Origin: Uloborus plumipes
Lineage: Eukaryota; Arthropoda; Arachnida; Araneae; Uloboridae
Direction of reading: 5' to 3'
NCBI GenBank assembly: GCA_038373865.1
Contig: JAXGGA010002854.1
Location: 1-64,000 of the forward strand
Length of the DNA: 64,000 nucleotides
Positions 60,038-64,000 of the stretch are shown piece by piece. The notes beneath the pieces were generated by a model. It was not told the DNA's origin. It was given only the letters and a program-made list of their open reading frames with translations, and ran no database searches. The position numbers and the translations under genes are program-made. Every line of letters starts with the position of its first letter. The stretch's first letter is position 1.

Positions 60038-61495
60038 AATAAAATGGACACTGAAATTGGTTCAAAGAGAGATTTTGACATAATACAGAAAATTCAATCA
60101 AAACGTTCAAAAAATCTTTTTTTCGATGATTCATGAAAATTTTCAAAATCGAGATGTCCCCTTTTTACACGGAGGTCTTCAACTTCGTTTTTCTTGTGAA
60201 TCAACCACAAACGGACCAACTCCAAAATGCGAACACGAATATTAAAATAACTGTAATAACACAAACAAGCAGGAAGACGGCGCGAAATGAGTTGAAAAAA
60301 AAATCTTAGCAAGATCCTCCCCCAAGAATAATGAAACCCTATTTGCTATAGTGAATCAGCGATTGTTTTTTTTTTTTTTAAGAAGTCATCAGACCTGCAT
60401 TAGTGCGCGCACACTCGTTGGAAATATGAAGGACTCTAGGGGGCTACAGGGCCCGATTAAGCTAAAGTAATGGCCAGGTCTTGGCAAAAATTTGGTGCCC
60501 CTCTCACAAAGAAATTCGGCCATTTTTAAAATGCTGGCACCAAAAAGAGGGGGAAATAAACCAAAAATATCCTATTTTGATGCCCCAAAAATTGTAGTGC
60601 CCAGGTCCATGGACCCGCTGGACAGTGTGTTAATCAGGCCCTGGGGGCTATGCCCATTCCTAGCCCACACGGGACCTTTGCCCAATTTACAACATACAAT
60701 AGCTAATCATTCGCCCCTCCTCCTTCTAGCTAAATGAGCTGAAGATTTAGTGGCTTTTTCTTGAAATATGCACGAATAAATCGCTCATTATATTTATGGT
60801 TTGGCTGCTTGTAGGAGCGACTACATAGCAACTAATGACAACATTCTATTAAAATGTAGCTGAAATTGGTTTCAAAGAGACAAACCTAATATTGCATATA
60901 AAAGCAAAATAAATGGAAAATAGATTTTTATCATTTTTCTCAGGCAATCCTTGAAAATTTTCAAAATAAAGCTGCCCCCTCTTGCACGGAGGTCTTCAAT
61001 TTACTTCTCTAATGAATCAACCACAAACGGACCAACTCCAAAATGTGAACACGAATATTAAAATAATAACTGTAATAATACAAACGAGAAGGAAGACGGG
61101 AAAATGATTCCAAAAAAGAAAAAAAAAATCAAAACCCTCCCCCAAGGGAAGGGAATAACGAAATCCTACGTGGTAGTGAATCTGCGATCGTTTTTAGCAC
61201 GTCATCAGCCCTTCATTAGTGCGCGCTCACTTGCTTGAAATATGAAGGACTCTAGGGGCCAATTTCCGTTCCGCGCCTACTGGGGGCCTTTCGCCCAATT
61301 TACCACGTAAAATAGCTAATCATTCTCTCCTCCTCCGAGCTAGATGAGCTGAAGATTTAGTGGCTTTTCCCGAGCTGTGGCCGATTGCAGAGAAGCTACT
61401 TCTCTCTCTCTTTGAAATGTGAACGAATAAATCGCTCGTTATCTTTATGGTTAGGCTCGTAGCAGCGGCTACGTGTTCGTTAAGATGGCATTGGC
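60038..61495. repeat. Large tandem duplication, two copies
   Basis: Copy A 60038-60848 (including a 196-bp MITE) and copy B 60849-61495. Shared landmarks in order: CTGAAATTGG, GGAGGTCTTCAA, AATCAACCACAAACGGACCA, ACACGAATATTAAAATAA, GAAGGAAGACGG, TCATTAGTGCGCGC, GAAATATGAAGGACTCTAGG, AGATTTAGTGGC and ACGAATAAATCGCTC. Copy B is richer in GC and CpG, copy A more decayed. No coding frame is shared. Confidence 0.9.
60447..60642. mobile_element. hAT-type MITE, 196 bp, inserted in duplication copy A
   Basis: Left CAGGGCCCGATTAAG, right (reverse complement) AGGGCCTGATTAACAC; flanked by GGGGGCTA on both sides (60439-60446, 60643-60650; one G is ambiguous between element and flank). Copy B of the host duplication has the corresponding site without the element. 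Confidence 0.8.
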
Positions 61496-62109
61496 TTGCA
61501 GCGATTGCCGTTCCCCAATTTCTTCTTGCTTTTTTTTTCTTCTTCCAGGGAAGAATCGGGACAAAATTATTGCCGAGATAAGCCGAAGAGCTTTTCTTCA
61601 TTTATGGAGCCCAGCTATGTCGTGGATAGTGCTTTTTACGTCTGATTGAGATAAGTGCTGAAGATATGATTCCAATGAATTACGCTCATCTAGAGATTGA
61701 AATAAAAATGTCAAAGCTTCGCTTCGTTAATTTTGATAAACAAGGGAAGCGCAATTAAGGAAGTTACTCCCCTCGCAAATCCTCAAAAAGTTTTATCGTT
61801 GTATCAATGCAAATTCTTTTAGTTTCATGTTAAAGCACTATAAAGATTCCTCAGAACACTAATGCTGATTAACCATTAAATTCTTTGGGAAAAATATTAT
61901 CAGAAACTAAGCGTGAGAGTAGCAATTAGTATTCTGCGCGTCTACACCCTAAAATACGAAGCTACTTGACTTGGAACTTGGAAGAGTATAAGTTGTGAAA
62001 ATATCAAGCTAGTAAACAAAACTTTTTCTTGCATAATGACTTTTTAAATTGAATTCTATAAATAATTAGTTAGTTAAAAAAAAAAGAGAAGAACTGATTT
62101 TTCCCCCTG
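61496..62109. other. Intergenic, nothing recognised
   Basis: AT-rich sequence between two tandem-duplicated zones. Confidence 0.5.
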
Positions 62110-62990
62110 CAATACAGTTGAAGGCTTTACCATGAGATAAAGTTTAAAGCTATGCTAAGTAAGAATGCCAGATTTTTTCGTCATTGTTGTGTCAACCTGT
62201 CAACGAGAAAACCTACGACAAGCTCAGCACGAGTATATAAATTTCTATACAAAAGAAAAAACCTAAAATGTGTTTCTGTAATTCAATAAAAATAATTCTT
62301 CCACTCACTTCTTTGCATCATTCAGACTTAAATACCGTTGAGAAATTCTGTAAATGGCTGAGAAGCGACCGAGTTTATTAAATACGAGTTTATTTACATT
62401 CCCTGTAAAAATATAGAAAGTGTTCCAACTAAGTAACCAGTTTAAAAATAAGAGGGCACATGATCATTTTCTACTTAACAAACCTGATGTCTTCATTGTA
62501 GCCAGAACTTTCATTAAGTTACGCCAAGTAAGTAACAGATTTATTTGTGTAGCTAATGCGTCAACTTGTCACCAAGAAGCCAAAGACAAGCACAGCTCAA
62601 ATGCAAAAGTACATACAAAGCAAAAAAAACAAGGACACACGTGTTTTTGTCGTTCAATAAAAATAATTCTTTCACTCAATTCTCGACAGTTTTTAATTTC
62701 ATCATTCGGACATGAAAACTGTCAATAAATTTCGTGAATGGATAAGAAACGATCGAGTTTTAAAAGCGAATTTATTTTTTCTGCAAAAACATCGAAAGTG
62801 CTCTAAATTAACCAGTTTAAAAAATAAGAGAACAAATGACTAATTTCCCACTTCATAAACCTGAAGGCTTTATTGTGGAAGGAACTTTCATTAAGCTACG
62901 CCAAGTAAGTACCAGATTTTTTTGTGTAGCTAATATGTCAACCTGTCAGTAAGAAACCAAAGACAAGATCTTGCACGGCCAAAGATTTCG
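62110..62990. repeat. Tandem repeat, about 370-bp unit, 2.4 copies
   Basis: Shared words: GTCAAC.TGTCA..AGAA at about 62192, 62560 and 62937; TTCAATAAAAATAATTCTT at 62282 and 62653; AACCAGTTTAAAAA; CTTTCATTAAG.TACGCCAAG. Spacing is 368-377 bases. The copies differ by frequent substitutions; the first copy is partial. Confidence 0.85.
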
Positions 62991-63159
62991 AAAGGGACCC
63001 CTAATTACAGCAAGGTACAATGCTCACCCTTTCCCACGAAAGTGAATGGTTCCAGTTCTTTGTGTCACTAATACTATTGTTGACCTGAAATCACAGCTGC
63101 ACTCTTTCTTTTGTTAAATGTCTTGCTGAAAAGATAACAGAGTCCTAATCGTTAGAGAC

Positions 63160-63600
63160 CCACGGGTATTTAAACATAAGAAATGTCTTATGGCATTTAA
63201 ACCTCAAGAGCTTGATCGCACCCACTTAAGCAAACTATAAGCTTTAAAATCATGTTATTTGATAAAATCCTAACTTACTATTGAAGCACGTGCTAAAAAA
63301 GGTTCTTAACTTGCATATTCAGACAATGCAAAAACGATTATTAAATCAATGTATTTATAATTGATGTATTTGACTACAAGTTATGTTTAAATACCCATCA
63401 CGGGTATTTAAACTACATTTAAATACCCATTACGGGTATTTAAATGTAAGATACTTTTTAGGTTATTAAAACCTAAGAATTCGATACCGCTTATGACGAC
63501 TTTATTGACAACTTTAAAGAACTTCAAAAAAATATTCGTTCATTAACTTCATTTCACTATTGAGTCAGGTGTGGGAAAAAAACTTCAAACCTATTAATTT
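63160..63600. repeat. Diverged direct duplication with palindromic junction
   Basis: ACGGGTATTTAAA occurs at about 63162, 63400 and 63433. Two adjacent palindromes, GTTTAAATACCC...GGGTATTTAAAC and ACATTTAAATACCC...GGGTATTTAAATGT (63385-63448), sit between two diverged copies of a roughly 265-base segment (AAACCTNAAGA.NTTCGATNNCGC; TACTATTGA). Confidence 0.65.
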
Positions 63601-64000
63601 GAAGAGTAAAAAACACTAATTGAATTAATGTTTTGGCATAGGTATTAAATCAAGGCACATTAAACACCTAAAAAAACTATTTCTTCATTCATTTTGTCGT
63701 TAACTTTTCTAAGAATTTTTTTTTAAATAAAAAGAAAGGCAACTAATGATTTTTTAATGTTGTCGAAAGCTTTTTAAGATAAGCATCAAAATAAAAAAAG
63801 AATAATGTTTGAATCTAAAATATTTTTTCTTTCTTTTTAATGAATGTTCTACACCTGTGCATGACTACATAAACATCCTGTATATTCTAAGAAAGTCTTT
63901 ACACCAGCAAAGTAGATAACGACTCGGAATTAAATGTTTAACGCTAATACATGCAAAAGCAAAACAACACGAAACAATTGCAAGCTATTAAGAGGTAACG
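63601..64000. other. Intergenic, nothing recognised
   Basis: AT-rich to the window end; no supported feature. Confidence 0.5.

Noticed and set aside
61320..61601. 93-codon minus-strand frame in duplication copy B
   Set aside because: Not conserved as a frame in copy A; no family match.
62420..62728. 102-codon plus-strand frame
   Set aside because: Lies across tandem repeat units and is not kept open in the other unit.

Overview
This is eukaryotic, arthropod genomic DNA. It is AT-rich, has spliced genes with long introns, and is dense in short non-autonomous transposons. The cubitus interruptus (Ci/Gli) protein it encodes is close to the arthropod Ci type. A chelicerate, probably a spider, fits the long introns and the hAT/MITE load, but that placement is inference.

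Region 1 (1-15.7 kb, + strand): the 3' part of a Sidestep-family immunoglobulin-superfamily membrane receptor. Eight exons carry the second Ig domain through to a short cytoplasmic tail. Every junction is phase 1, and the exons join into one open frame. The 5' exons lie left of the window. Its introns hold hAT elements with 8-bp target duplications, pogo/Tigger-like MITEs, and a piggyBac relic split by a tRNA-derived SINE.

Region 2 (16.6-36.7 kb, - strand): ci, the zinc-finger transcription factor of Hedgehog signalling, convergent with the receptor gene. Fourteen coding exons join in phase to 1,565 codons including stop. They carry the Sufu-binding SYGHL motif, five C2H2 fingers, a degenerate processing region, a very large Asn/Gln/Ser-rich last exon and the conserved C-terminal activation helix. 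Only one of the three classical PKA-primed sites is recognisable. The introns hold a Helitron with a Harbinger-like MITE inside it, a 652-bp fold-back element and a 106-bp-arm inverted repeat.

Region 3 (36.7-64 kb): about 27 kb upstream of ci with no gene I can support. It contains a cluster of homeodomain-type (TAAT) motifs next to the proposed ci start, several GC-richer islands that could be regulatory, an inverted duplication 4.5 kb apart, three tandem-duplicated segments, a Helitron with a dead PIF1 helicase fragment, and more hAT and Harbinger-like MITEs. I read it as a long cis-regulatory or intergenic domain. No tRNA, rRNA, CRISPR or intact transposase gene is present. I found no novel multi-gene system. 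The most notable points are the reduced PKA sites in Ci and the duplicated non-coding blocks upstream.
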